A stretch of DNA of 64,000 nucleotides from Notospermus geniculatus (taxonomy: Eukaryota; Nemertea; Pilidiophora; Heteronemertea; Lineidae): contig NMRB01001142.1 of assembly GCA_002633025.1 (NCBI GenBank), positions 91,585 through 155,584 on the forward strand, in the 5' to 3' direction. Shown one piece after another: positions 1-9,900 of this stretch. Both the position numbers and the translations under genes were made by a program. A model generated the notes under the pieces. The model was given only the letters and a program-made list of their open reading frames with translations. It had not been told where the DNA came from and ran no database searches. How positions within the stretch are numbered: position 1 is the stretch's first letter; each line of letters opens with the position of its first letter.

Positions 1-30
1 ATAATAGTATAATTCTTGAAGCGTTACTGA

Positions 31-288
31 TTAAAGGAGTTAGACGCCGAAGTTGTAAACAAGCTGGTTTGTTTACAAACATGGTAGGCAAACTAGTTTT
101 ATTCGTTTGTGCAGGTGGCAGCACCAGTAGCGCCCTGTGATCGTTAGACTGGTTCCCGGTCCGATGCAACTCACTCACGATATTCACGTCAGTACATATC
201 ACCGACAATAGGTGGCAGCACCGCAGGCGTCGCGTGGATGGAGAACCAGTGAGTGAGTGTTTACAACTTGGACGTCAAACTCCTTTAA
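31..288. mobile_element. TTAA-flanked MITE, 31 bp inverted ends
   Basis: The sequence at 31-61 is repeated inverted at 258-288 with only a few mismatches. Both ends read TTAA followed by AGGAGTT, so TTAA is the likely duplicated target site. TTAA is the target of piggyBac-type transposases, so this is probably a non-autonomous element of that kind. The interior holds no ORF; it has two copies of the word GGTGGCAGCACC. Assignment to piggyBac is inference from the target site only. Confidence 0.65.
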
Positions 289-409
289 GGAACAAAAGCC
301 AGCCCTCAACAACAGCTACATGTACCTCAACAAGATCTTTCTTATTTTTAGGAATTTTCTAAATTCCTATCATCACAGTCACAGTTATTACTTCTGGTGG
401 CTCAACTTG

Positions 410-476
410 AAAGTGCCAGCCTGAAGAAGACCCCGGTTGGGGTCGAAAATTTGCTAAAATTTCTTGAGGACGACTT
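410..476 (+). repeat. HH module, copy 1 (hammerhead-like hairpin)
   Basis: CTGAAGA at 421-427 is followed by a hairpin at 429-444 (GACCCC, loop GGTT, GGGGTC), then GAAA at 445-448, then an AT-rich inverted repeat. This order matches the hammerhead ribozyme core CUGANGA - stem II - GAAA - stem III, with one extra A before stem II. The same module recurs at six other places in the window. Catalytic activity is inference. Confidence 0.45.
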
Positions 477-510
477 CGGTTATTATATCACAGTCACCAA
501 TTGTGTAACT

Positions 511-554
511 GCATGTACATGTACATGTACATGTACATGTACATGTACATGTAT
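511..554. repeat. (ACATGT)n microsatellite
   Basis: About seven uninterrupted copies of the self-complementary hexamer ACATGT. Shorter runs of the word are scattered through the window, for example at 42110-42135, and are a marker of this genome's base composition. Confidence 0.95.
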
Positions 555-794
555 GTCTAGTTTTCTTTGAACACTTGTATTATTTTTCTCACTTCACCCG
601 AGGAGGGCTAGCATCATGCTGCCGTTTGTATGTTGTAAAAATAGTGTAATACATGTATATAGACATGAAAATCATATTCTGGATTTGCTCGTTGTTATGG
701 TTCTTGGAGGAAATCCTTCGTGTCCGGTGGGTTCGGCCGTGCCATAGAACTGGGGGTAGCGCCGAAACATCCATAAGTCATACAGCATAAGTTA

Positions 795-925
795 TACAGC
801 GTGCGCCATTAAATTGCATGCGTCACCATCCAGCTCCAGACCTCGTTCAACGTTGCTTACTTCCAATTCGGAAGCCAACGCCCGAAGCAATAGGTCTTGA
901 AGAATACCCTCTACCCCCGTCATAA
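795..925 (-). pseudogene. Death-domain-like remnant, copy 1
   Basis: On the minus strand this reads ...LLLRALASELEVSNVE, then R-G-LELDGDACNLMAHA and a stop at 792-794; beyond the stop the same frame reads LMLYDLWMF. The spacing (helical LA..L.VS.VE, then ELD, then a ..ML..W segment) recalls the C-terminal half of death domains, which are expanded in sea urchins and amphioxus. A diverged duplicate lies at 945-1075. The in-frame stop argues for a pseudogene or a mis-split exon. The death-domain assignment is inference by eye. Confidence 0.3.
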
Positions 926-944
926 AATTGGCGGTACACAGAAA

Positions 945-1075
945 CATCCGTAGGTCACGCAGTATGAACCATTGAATTGTGTGCGTCACCCATCCAACTC
1001 GCGGCAACGCTCAACGTTGCTCACCTTCAGCTCGGATGCCGACGCCCCAACCTCTATAAAGCATATCCTCCATGG
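945..1075 (-). pseudogene. Death-domain-like remnant, copy 2
   Basis: Minus-strand reading ..GASASELKVSNVERCRELDG then stop (986-988). It aligns with copy 1 at 795-893; over the shared 18 codons most differences fall at third positions and are synonymous. A one-base shift near each edge breaks the frame relative to copy 1: after the shift the sequence reads ILRDLRMF where copy 1 has LMLYDLWMF. This pattern suggests past coding constraint followed by decay. It lies just downstream, on the same strand, of the small ORF at 1137-1403. Confidence 0.3.
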
Positions 1076-1136
1076 CCGGCGAGTTACATGTAGGCAGTGC
1101 CTATCTTTGGTTGGGGGTATCACACTACGCCCCGCA

Positions 1137-1403
1137 TCAATCGTTACACGATTCACAGCATCCAATAACACAGACAGTCACAGCGCAGCAGCACACGGAA
1201 GACCAGAACAAGCTGCACCCTTCCTTGGTGATTTCAAGACACTTTTCACAGCCATCCTTGTCCTTAGTTTGGTCCTTCTCTACGACATTAACGTCGTACT
1301 TTTGCTTAGAATCAGGGTTCTCTTCAATAGGCCCGAAGTCGCTTGCTGTTGGTTCATAGGTGACGTCCGTGTACTTGTCCGCTTTCGGGTTCTGCTGAGA
1401 CAT
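1137..1403 (-). CDS. Small cysteine-rich ORF (88 aa), hypothetical
   Basis: A complete ORF starting with ATG that has A at -3, a favourable Kozak position. Residues 1-50 are hydrophilic and rich in Asp, Lys, Glu and Pro (starts MSQQNPKADKY). Residues 51-88 hold 11 cysteines, including CEKC, VCCCAVTVCVIGCC and a final CESCND. The C-terminal part is hydrophobic between the cysteines and could be a palmitoylated or membrane-inserted tail. I do not recognise a family. The biased composition looks more like a real protein than chance, but no intron, promoter or poly(A) signal was established. It could also be an exon joined to the death-domain-like remnants just downstream. Confidence 0.4.
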   Translation of the reverse strand: MSQQNPKADKYTDVTYEPTASDFGPIEENPDSKQKYDVNVVEKDQTKDKDGCEKCLEITKEGCSLFWSSVCCCAVTVCVIGCCESCND

Positions 1404-1545
1404 CGTGCCGTTTGACCATTTATCAAAATATGGACTTCGTTTTGACGTACCGGGTATATTTCACCTGAAATCAAAATTAAACCGATTACAGCACTCCACA
1501 GGAGTCCTAGTTTTCACCCTCCCCGCACCATCTTCCAACCCCACC

Positions 1546-1802
1546 CGAGGAATCCTAATAACCTAGTGGTTATCACGTCCGCTTAGCAAGCGGCAGGTCC
1601 CAGGTGCGAATCCAGCCTGGGCCATATGCCCGGGGCCATATGGGAATAATCATTCTTGAATCTTCACGTCTGTCGCATGGGCAGTAAGCCGTGATGCCTT
1701 GTACCATGTGTCTTAGCAAAGGGCAGGTAAAAGACAACATCCAAGTGAGGAAGATGAGTAGCTGGAGATCTTTAGGCCCTACGTGATGGAAAAATCCAAA
1801 AC
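1546..1802 (+). mobile_element. SINE-A copy, near full length
   Basis: A tRNA-like head at 1553-1625 has an A-box-like TAGTGGTTA, an anticodon-like arm around CTTAGCAAG and a degenerate B box (GGTGCGAATCC). The body that follows includes the words GTAAGCCGTGATGCCTTGTA and CATCCAAGTGAGGAA. This head-plus-body order is that of a tRNA-derived SINE transcribed by RNA polymerase III. At least ten further copies or fragments occur in the window. Confidence 0.75.
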
Positions 1803-2142
1803 ACTAAATCAGACTCCCAATCGAAGTCAGCCGAAAGGTCGTAGAAAGCAAATAGTTAGGACCAGTTTATGTGATAAAATATGAGAAATTTGTGTCATGA
1901 TCCGTATGAAATGATAATGTACTATGATGTGTAATATCCGTCAATGACAACAGATGTTTCTAATGAGGTCAAAGCGGTGAATCTATAAAGTACTCGTTGA
2001 CAATTTCTCTGAAGCGGAAATTATAGTTGATGAGGCCATCAGTAAGTTCAGATGGTCCGTTAAAACAAGATGCTCAACTATCAAATTATCAGCAAGAAAT
2101 ATGTTTTTTTTCGCGGAATTGACGGTAAAATGTCCAAAAATT
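1803..2142. other. Unassigned non-coding DNA
   Basis: AT-rich sequence between a SINE and a foldback element. I see no ORF, RNA gene or inverted repeat here. Confidence 0.5.
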
Positions 2143-2568
2143 GATGGGCGGTTATAACGAAAATAAAGACATTAAAATATGAAGTTGTTGTTCATGATCT
2201 CTATAGGGCCAACTCGCTGTGGTGTGATGTCAAGTTTCAAGTTGTGATCTGCTTCGTTTTAAGTTGATCACCCCGGTGACTGCAGCGCCGCCCAACGTCT
2301 TCCTTTTCTACGAGATCACGCCATCATCTTGACGACTACAGTGCCGCCCAAAGTCTTTCTTAGCTACGACTCCCGATCACCCTGACGACTGCAGCGCCAC
2401 CCAACGTACTTTTTAGCCACGACTCCCGATCACCCGAGACTGCAGCGCCACCCAACGTCTTTCTTACATGCAGCTACGACTCGAGATCACATCAAAACTT
2501 CTAGAGATCATAATTAACAAATATCTTTAGTTTGTGATGTCTTTATTTGCGAATATAACCACCCATAG
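2143..2568. mobile_element. FB-1 foldback element, copy A
   Basis: The left end GATGGGCGGTTATAACGAAA and the right end (..GCGAATATAACCACCCATAG) are inverted repeats. The right arm carries about four tandem copies of a ~55 bp unit with the core GACTGCAGCGCCACCCAACG followed by TCTTTCTTAGCTACGACTC. The left arm is short and largely lacks the array. Other copies are at 25675, 31217, 56126 and 58942. No transposase ORF is present. Confidence 0.75.
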
Positions 2569-3656
2569 ACAACAATGTCATCTTTCTACATTGTAAAATT
2601 CACCCCGACCCATGATAATATATGTCATGTATGTACTGTACTTGACATTCTTATCACGTGTAAACTTCTAGTGGTCCAATACCAACATGAACAGTGAAAA
2701 AGAGGGCAGTACATGTACTTGTTCAACACTCACCTTACATGGTTTGTCAATATTTATTTAGCATAGTACCCAACTTTCACGATGAGGAAGGAATGTGGCA
2801 CAAAGCCGTGCAAGATCGACTGAAACAGGCATAGGTCATAGGCCTACAAGATGATAGTATTGACAGTTTTGGAGATGGGGGGGGGGGTGTCAGTGGGGGT
2901 CAACCCTAACTGACTGCGCTCACCATAACGAAGGCAGACATTGGCAGACTGAATGTGCTCAGATGCTGGAAGCATATTGCAGAGCTGATGGGTGTGTCAA
3001 AAGTCCACAAACCCAGATACGGCTAGTAGCCTACCATCTGAACTCGGGCAAGTTTTAGTCCGATCCGATGCGTTTCTTCTTCGAGGTATTCGATCATTAC
3101 TTGTACGGGGAATTATGCTACATAGCTACATTGTATTAACCTGTAGGCCCATATCTTACCTTTAATGCTTGTGTCGCAAAGTTTGAAGTATCCGGTTACC
3201 GTCAAAATAGCCGTACATGTAGGTCCGTCATGGCCAACCTAACTGTATCAACTACATATACCGTACATCTTCACTATATTTCGCAGGACATGGCTGTATG
3301 CATTGATTCACTTATCGATCCTGCAGGTGAAATGTTGTGTGCATTTGGTTCAATATCACCCAGGTTTGCACCATTTGATTCAACATGTGTGTAGTGTATT
3401 TGACATACATTGTACTTTTCTTTCTGGAACAGTTTTTCCTTACTACCGATACGTGTCACATCTAAAGATAGTTTTTTTCCCTACTATCAATACGTGCCAT
3501 CAGTGGAATACTAAATATAGTCACTACAACACGTGGCTTGGTACATCAGCTGGGGTCTCCATTGCTACTAAGGACATTTAATTACACTGTACACGGTTGA
3601 CTGGTGGATGGAAATGATTTAAGTGCAGTTTATGCAGACCACACCTGCTGTTACAA
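2569..3656. other. Unassigned non-coding DNA
   Basis: No gene or inverted repeat is recognised. A G homopolymer of about 11 bases is present near 2877-2888. Short ORFs in both directions show no protein-like features. Confidence 0.5.
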
Positions 3657-3998
3657 ATGTCGAGAGATGAATGTGGCATCGCCGAAGAATGCTGCGAAGA
3701 GAGACAGTGGTTGAAAGTTAGGCGCATTCGCGAAGATAGGGACAAGAAACCTGAAGCGAGTAGCACACCTTGGAAGTCTCTGCAGGCCACGTCAATAAGA
3801 TACGTATGCCACCTCATTCGCCCACAGCAGGAGTTTTTTTACCTCCGTCTCTTCAAGCACTCGCACAGATTTCGTGTGCAAGACCAAAGCCCTGCTGTCA
3901 TTGCTGTAGGAGGAGGATGCTATAGTTATTTCTCAGGCAGATACAAAACAATTCGAATCTCGCGCACATGCACTTTGGTGCGACCAGTCTCCATTTAG
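3657..3998 (+). CDS. Hypothetical ORF partly built from a MITE
   Basis: A 113-codon ORF beginning MSRDECGIAEECCEERQWL. The first ~55 residues come from sequence not seen elsewhere in the window and are rich in charged residues, with a CGIAEECC cluster. From about 3823 on, the DNA is a decayed copy of the inverted-repeat element also seen at 26729 and 44870, so the second half is not independent coding evidence. It could be a pseudogene, a chance ORF or an exon ending near the CCACAG at about 3820. Confidence 0.2.
   Translation: MSRDECGIAEECCEERQWLKVRRIREDRDKKPEASSTPWKSLQATSIRYVCHLIRPQQEFFYLRLFKHSHRFRVQDQSPAVIAVGGGCYSYFSGRYKTIRISRTCTLVRPVSI
3823..3925. mobile_element. Decayed GCAGGG-type MITE
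   Basis: CCCACAGCAGGAGTTTTT near the left and CCAAAGCCCTGCTG near the right are an imperfect inverted repeat around a CACTCGCAC centre. The same layout is better kept at 26729-26825 and 44870-44962. Confidence 0.4.
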
Positions 3999-3999
3999 G

Positions 4000-4996
4000 A
4001 GCTCATCTACTCAGTGAGATAGCTCACACTATGTTTCGGAGTTTATCCATGTGGTATCAGCGTGAGACGTAGCGTGGAAAACACAAATTGAATTTATAAA
4101 TTGAATTCGAAATTCATTTTAAAATTGAATTTGAACTGTCACATGACCTCACTTTTCTGGGCTGACATGGTTGACTATCAGTTTAGGGCTAGACGTAGAT
4201 TTAAAAAAAAAAGAAATATGTTAATTTTGAATGTTAATTCAGAGGCTAAAGCTGTCTGCCCCATTGTCACGACAGGTAGCGCTCCTACCTCGCACTGACC
4301 TGTCACCGCGCGCGCAACGCGTCATGGGAAATTTTGGGACTACTTGTTGCATTTTCAAGATGGCGGGAATTCCTCGCTTCGGGTTTAGAAATTGCAGAAT
4401 CTCGTCAAATAGGCCTACCTAGGATGTCTCCGTGTATGGGCATCGCATTATCCGTCATGATTATGACATACATAGGCCTATTTTGTGTGAGATATGCTGT
4501 ACATGTCATGTTAGCCACTGGCAGCTATTGGTACGTCGTAACATACGTTTACACTACGTTCCAGCACAGTGACAGTTAGCTGCCGAGGTGAAAACCCAAA
4601 TAGCATCCTTTTCTTCTCAACAATGTCATGTCTGTGACAATTTCTCATCAGAAATGACAAATCCGTCAATTATTGGCAAAGTCTGCAAGAAATAAGCCTC
4701 ATATCGCTATTTTCTTAGGATTTACTTTCGTGGCGTAGTAGATCACGTGATTACCGAGTTGAGGCGGTGATGTGTCCGCGTATTACTTTTTACGCCAAAT
4801 TCGGCGTGATGCGGCTAGTGCGGACACAGGTTGGTGCGTCCATAACGCCGCCTAGCGCCGACCTGTGAAACACAATGCTGTCTGCCCTGAATTACCATAT
4901 ATTCGTCATCTCTTCAAATATTCAAAACGTTCAGAAACTGTTTTCAGACTATCTCACTGTGCATCGGGCTTAGCACATACGTAAAGTAACAGGCAT
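4000..4996. other. Unassigned stretch, possible CpG-rich patch
   Basis: It contains AT-rich self-complementary words near 4085-4135, then a segment at 4285-4430 with GCGCGCGCAACGCG and AAGATGGCGGGAA. AAGATGGCGG matches the YY1 binding consensus, often found at promoters and first exons in animals. Similar words occur inside repeats here (16828, 24570, 42205), so a promoter is not established. Confidence 0.3.
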
Positions 4997-5151
4997 TAGG
5001 GAGTTTAAGAAATCAAACGATAAACGTTAACTTTACGACAACGTTATTTTTTGTACCGAAAATGCAATATATAATCTGGTGAATTCGCAGTATGAAAAAT
5101 AACGTTGTCGTATAAGGTTAACGTTTATCGTTTGATTTTTCAAACTCCCTA
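4997..5151. mobile_element. TAG-type MITE, ATAAACGTTA subfamily copy 1
   Basis: A near-perfect inverted repeat. It begins TAGGGAGTTTAAGAAATC and ends GATTTTTCAAACTCCCTA, with inner words AAACGATAAACGTTAAC and ACGACAACGTTATTTTT mirrored on the other side. A TA target duplication fits a Tc1/mariner-type element. Copies of the same subfamily lie at 6970 and 37300. Confidence 0.8.
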
Positions 5152-5544
5152 TTATATGCGAAGTACATTAAATGTACTTTTGATCAGTGTAAAAAATGTA
5201 CATACTGCAAATAAGCATTAGTTGAAAATAAAGCGAGGAAAAATTACCATGATTAATTGATCCCATGTTGGGGTAGCAATAACGAGGTGTCAAAACTTTA
5301 CATGATCATTATCTGTGTGAAACCAGCTGTCTAATTACACGTTTTATCATCTCTATCAGGATGTAATCAGTCATTAAGCGAATTAATTAAAAATCACTTC
5401 ATTTAAACACATTTTTGATTAATTCGTTTTTCATTCGTGTAGTTTTGATGGGTTTGGGGCCGTCTCAAAAAATGCCACTTCTGAAGGGGCCAAGATACAG
5501 AATAGCACAAAATTGACACACAAAATGATAATAAGCAAGAAGTC

Positions 5545-5600
5545 AATCTCCAGAATTCACGAATTTTCGACCCCAACCGGGGTCTTTTTCAAGTGGAACT
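5545..5600 (-). repeat. HH module, copy 2 (degenerate)
   Basis: Inverted copy of the hairpin module. The stem II hairpin GACCCC-GGTT-GGGGTC and GAAAATT are kept, but the CTGANGA box is altered (TTGAAAA), so a functional fold is unlikely. Confidence 0.45.
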
Positions 5601-5640
5601 TTACAATCTGAAACTTTTCACTTCTGAAGGGGCAGGGGGT

Positions 5641-5905
5641 ATTTGTACCTTTCCGTCATGGCCGAAGCCATAGCATTATAATTGGCCCTGGTAAGTATAA
5701 AGTGTGGAAGAGGCCATCTCAAGCTACTCATGTTCCTCACTTGGATGGGGTCTTTTACTTACCCTTACAAAGAAACAAGGTACATACAAGGCACCACGGT
5801 CACTGCCCCGGGCGTGACTAATCCCACATGGCCCGAGCTGGATTCGAACCCGGACCTACCGCTTGCTAAGCGGACGTGAAAACCACTCGGCTACAGGGCG
5901 GGGGC
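5641..5905 (-). mobile_element. SINE-A copy, near full length
   Basis: Reverse-strand copy. The tRNA-like head is at 5830-5900 (TGGATTCGAACCCGG is the complement of the B box; CCGCTTGCTAAGCGGACGTG is the anticodon-like arm). The body and the 3' end, containing GGCCAATAATGC-like words, face the low-coordinate side. Confidence 0.8.
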
Positions 5906-5949
5906 AAGATAGAAGGGAAAAAATGCACTTCATTTGCGGTCGAGTATGT

Positions 5950-6240
5950 TCAGGCCCGTAGCTAGCATAGGGATGGGGGTGGGGGTGGGGGGCAAATGCC
6001 CCAGGCAAATTGTGCAAAACAAACTTTTTCCAGCAAAATCAAAAAGATCATTATTGTTCGTGTCTCAGACTGTCAGAGTGCAGGAAATTGACTTAAAATC
6101 GCATCTCAGAGCTTCTAATTGTCAAAATCTTTCTGAGGGAGGTCCCCAGACCCCCGCAAAACCGGCCCCTTCGGCGCCGGAAGGCGAAGCCCACGTCCGT
6201 TTAGGTCATCCGCTTAAAAAGCCCCTCAGCGAAAAAAAGC
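5950..6240. repeat. Dispersed GTAGCTAG / GGGGGCAAATGCCCC repeat
   Basis: It starts GGCCCGTAGCTAGCATAGGG and has a short GGGGGCAAATGCCCC palindrome. Related G-rich pieces are at 18705-19112 and 50976-51136. It is probably a decayed DNA element; the borders are uncertain. Confidence 0.35.
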
Positions 6241-6969
6241 TAGGTACGGCTCTGATGTTGAGACAGTCCCTTACATCGTGAACGATGATACCCCCCCCCC
6301 CCGCGGGTGCACTGAAAGTAATGCGATGAAGTAGCCTTAATGTACTTGTCAATTGCATTTCAAAATTTGATACCAATTTCATCTTTGACATATAGGATGG
6401 TGGTTCTAAATTAAATTGATTGATCATTCATATGGCACTCGTGGAACTAAATTGGTGACAATTCTGCCCATCAATTGAGACGACGGGTCCCGTTTGAAAT
6501 GATGATAGTGGGAAGATTTTGTACAGTGTGTCCCATTAGTAAAGTAGTGTTTCCCCAAATTACAGTGTACAGTGTGTCCCAAAGGTGAACGCTTCCCAAT
6601 GTGGTCCAATGTGGTTCTATGTGGATTTAAAATCGACCCCCGATTTCGCTGGCCCCGAATCCATATTCGATTGCATTGGACCACATTTGACCACATACGA
6701 CCAGATTAAAATTCTCGTCTAAATGCAAATGAGACCCGAATCCGGATTCATCCTACCTGCGCGCATGCGCATTGATGTGTTTTTCTTCCTCCACTGACCG
6801 CACCCGCTGTGGGGAGTTCCACAAGGGTAATTTGAAGCCGGAATGTGATCAGATTAACATGCGTGTGGAAACGCTACCCAAAAAATTGGAACACATCCGG
6901 TCCAGAATGTGGGGCTTTTGGATCGAATCTGAATGTGGTTTTTTGGCTTGGTCGTCTGAACGGCCCTAA

Positions 6970-7119
6970 TAGGGAGGTTTCGAAATCAAACAATAAACGT
7001 AAACTTTACGACAACGTTATTTTTCGTACTACACATTTAAACCAGATTTTATATTGATTTTTCAAAAATAACGTTGTCGTTAACGTTTACGTTTATCGTT
7101 TGATTTCGAAACTTCCCTA
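6970..7119. mobile_element. TAG-type MITE, ATAAACGTTA subfamily copy 2
   Basis: Begins TAGGGAGGTTTCGAAATCAA and ends with the inverted TTGATTTCGAAACTTCCCTA. The inner arms contain AACTTTACGACAACGTTATT and its complement. It is an inverted repeat over most of its 150 bp with a short loop. TA target duplication. Confidence 0.85.
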
Positions 7120-7190
7120 CTATGACCATTCGAAGACAACCTTACAATAGTATACTATTGAAACTCGGACTTGCATTCCGTCGACGACAA

Positions 7191-7521
7191 TAGGAGCTGT
7201 CAGCGAGTTGACCAATTAGGTGTCACTACGGCCCAATTCAATGCATATAGCGGACCCAGTCATTGGCTGATATTCATAAAAGCTAGCAAAAATAGATAAA
7301 AAATAGAAAAATATTTTTGAAGCTAGCAAATGCTTTTACTTCAAGTTTTGAAGTGCATTTACACTGGACCTCACTGTGCAAATCTTGAGTAAAAGCATTT
7401 GCTAATTTTTATGAATACCAGCCATTATTGATCGAGCAGCACTCACGTAGATTTTCCTGTACATTGGTCCGCTAAGACTTTGCTGCCATCTGTTGGCAAT
7501 ATGCGCGGCTGACTGCTCCTA
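7191..7521. mobile_element. TAGGAGC MITE, interrupted by another MITE
   Basis: The ends are TAGGAGCTGTCAGCGAGTTG and the inverted GCGGCTGACTGCTCCTA. An uninterrupted copy of the same element, in reverse, is at 16049-16216. Comparing the two shows that 7265-7433 is a later insertion. Confidence 0.8.
7265..7433. mobile_element. Nested MITE with GGCTGATATTCATAAA ends
   Basis: The inverted ends are GGCTGATATTCATAAAA and TTTATGAATACCAGCC, with inner arms containing AGCAAATGCTTTTACTTCAA. The empty site at 16049-16216 reads GTCATTATCGATC; here ATT appears on both sides of the insert, so the target duplication is about 3 bp. A related element is at 55806-55923. Confidence 0.8.
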
Positions 7522-8344
7522 TTCCTTTCACATATTTACAGCAAGCTCAGTAATTTGGAACAAATCGCATTCAAATTTAGTTTAATTTCATCTTAATCTT
7601 TATGCATTTTCGATTTTATTTCCTATCCATCATGTCAATTTTTTACTTATAATATGCCGTAGTTCATTTTATGAATGATAGGGCACCTATTTAGAAAATC
7701 ACAAATTACTGGCATTCCTATTAGCGTCATTTTAAATAGTGTTTCTGGTGTTCCTATTTTTAAGAAATTATTTGATATTTTTTAAGAATTTTTTTTGATA
7801 CCCAGTTTATTATGCATATAATTTCGATACGATAATACCGATGCACTTTTTACGTATTTTTAGGGCAGGATAAGTGGAGTATAATAAAACCATGAAAATT
7901 TTACGATTGAAAAAGAGTATTACCGATATTCAAACAATAAGATCGCAATTAAGTCTATAATGGTTAATAAACTCTATTACGACACTTGTCACTTTTACAT
8001 GTATAATCGACTACAAAAATAACTCCAATTGACAAAATACCAATGTACTTAGCGATTATTAATATTTCTATTTTTATTTTTTTTTATTTGTTTTTCAAGA
8101 TATTTCTAATTTCGTAAAAAAACTTGAGCGTTGATAAAGACGACACTTTTTTCTCTTCATGTTTGATAAGATTTTTTAATTATGCTCAGGTCAATCAATA
8201 GTGAACATATATTTTGACATCTCCTATTTTCGTTGCAATAGGCATCAATGCTTACAATTTTCCCATTCAACGTGACTTGATCGACGTTGTGATAATTTCA
8301 GAGTCAAATACTCTTTTTCTACATTATGAAGTATTTTGTTTTGT
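7522..8344. other. AT-rich unassigned DNA
   Basis: Very AT-rich sequence with many short A/T runs and no recognisable gene or element. Confidence 0.5.
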
Positions 8345-8520
8345 ATTTGTATTTGATTTTCCGTCAGGGCCGAAGCCATAGCATTATTGGCCTTGGTAAG
8401 TATGGAAGAGGCCATCTCAAGCTACTCATGTTCCTCACTTGGATGGAGTCTTTTACTTGCCCTTGCAAAGAAACAAGGTACAAGGCACCACGGATTACTG
8501 TCCCTTGCGACGGACTGACC
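8345..8520 (-). mobile_element. SINE-A fragment without tRNA-like head
   Basis: Reverse copy of the SINE-A body, from TTTTCCGTCAGGGCCGAAGC to GACGGACTGACC. The tRNA-like head is missing, as in 5'-truncated retroposed copies. Confidence 0.75.
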
Positions 8521-9129
8521 TCATAATATTATGTGGAAAACAGATTATATCAAGGGTCTGAGAATCAATATGTTTGTACAAAACCTTTTTATCGCCTGCG
8601 GGCAACAAGGGCCCAGATAGACATACAGCGATACAATAAGTTGAAAAACATCGTTAGGAAAAACACTATTGCTTCGAGAAATTTCGAAGTCAATGGAATT
8701 TGACACAAAGATTTTAGAAATTTTATTGTTCCATTTTTTGTCCTTGGCTCAGATCTTTTTGGTAATGAAGTGTAATTTGTAACCTTGAAAAAATATTAAA
8801 AGTCAAATGTGAAAATAGTATAAAAATGTTTGTTTCAAACGTTTGCAATCCTGAGGACATTCACTCCGTTGTTATATAAATCGATGAAATTTTGGTTCAA
8901 GGCAAAGTACAAAAACGAAAAGTTTTCATTTGTTGTTTTTCGCCTTGAACCAAAAGTTAATCTCTATCAATTGTTATCCTTAAGAAAAATTCTAAAAATT
9001 TCCAATAAACACCTAAAGAAATTTTGTTGAACAATTCTTCACCCACCTTTACTGCACGTTTTGTTTAAGGCCATAACATAGTGATTAAAGGCAAGGAAAA
9101 ACATTCGTAATTTTCACGATTGCCCAACA
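8521..9129. other. Unassigned DNA with a local inverted repeat
   Basis: GGTTCAAGGCAAAGTACAAA near 8894 and GAAAAACGAAAAG..CGCCTTGAACC near 8930-8950 form a small hairpin. Nothing else is recognised. Confidence 0.4.
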
Positions 9130-9470
9130 ATTGAAAAATACTCGTGACCTTGAAAAGTAGGTCAAATCAAAAATCCGTTATACATGTTATGTATTCTAAT
9201 TAGACACACCTATGATAAAAATTTGGAGATGATCCAGTCATTAGTCCAGGAGTTATTGCACTTTCTGTATTTTTTGTTTTGGCCACCTGGAGGCCAAGCC
9301 AAGAATCCAATCGGACCGAAACTTGGTGTCATAGGTCATGTGACCTGGGGGTATATATACCGGTGTTCCAAGTTTCAGATCAAAACACCAGCGGTGACGA
9401 AACGTGCCCTGCTAACGGACTACGACGGACGCTGCACCACGACAAAAGCTCACCCCAGGTGAGCTAAAAC
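9130..9470 (+). repeat. TGACCTTGAAAAGTAGGTC dispersed repeat
   Basis: A ~330 bp unit with TGACCTTGAAAAGTAGGTCA, GGAGATGATCCAGTCATTAG and GTCATAGGTCATGTGACCTG. Copies are at 47965-48300 and 48255-48385. It ends in a palindromic AGCTCACCCCAGGTGAGCT, a motif also at 36930-36950 behind a GACGAC-rich run. Confidence 0.75.
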
Positions 9471-9900
9471 AAATTCTTGCCGGCCTGGATAAACACTGCC
9501 GCTCCCGGTGGCCCAGTTTTCATAACATTCGAAATTTATTTCGTGCATAAATATTGAGACGCGCAATATCGAATTCCAATAGGCCTACAGGTCATGGCTA
9601 TCGATAATTTTAAATATCTTAAGTACCAAACAAGTTGAAAGTAACATGGATTTTCAATAGTTGAACACAGAAAAGAGAAAATTGAGTCTCTGTTGATGCT
9701 TCGGGAAAAGTCATTTTGAAATTTGATGCAAACTTCTTTCGTGAAATATCTTTAAAACGTCAGTTGTTTAAGACTAAAGAAGAGTTTATTCGATTTCAGA
9801 TAGTGTCTGCTCAAAAGTGTCAATCAAATTTTGTAGGCATTGACGGATATGATAGTCAATGCCCAGCTCCTCAGGGCAATTGCACTTTCGGCGCTGCTTA

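Larger units (their letters stand above)
289..780. other. Non-coding stretch with microsatellite and hairpin module
   Basis: No coding region is supported here. The stretch contains the hairpin module at 410-476 and the ACATGT microsatellite at 511-554, both listed separately; the rest is unassigned. Confidence 0.5.

Noticed and set aside
972-1415. 147-codon plus-strand ORF
   Set aside because: It overlaps the minus-strand cysteine-rich ORF and the duplicated minus-strand remnants, which have better protein-like features. It is likely their shadow.
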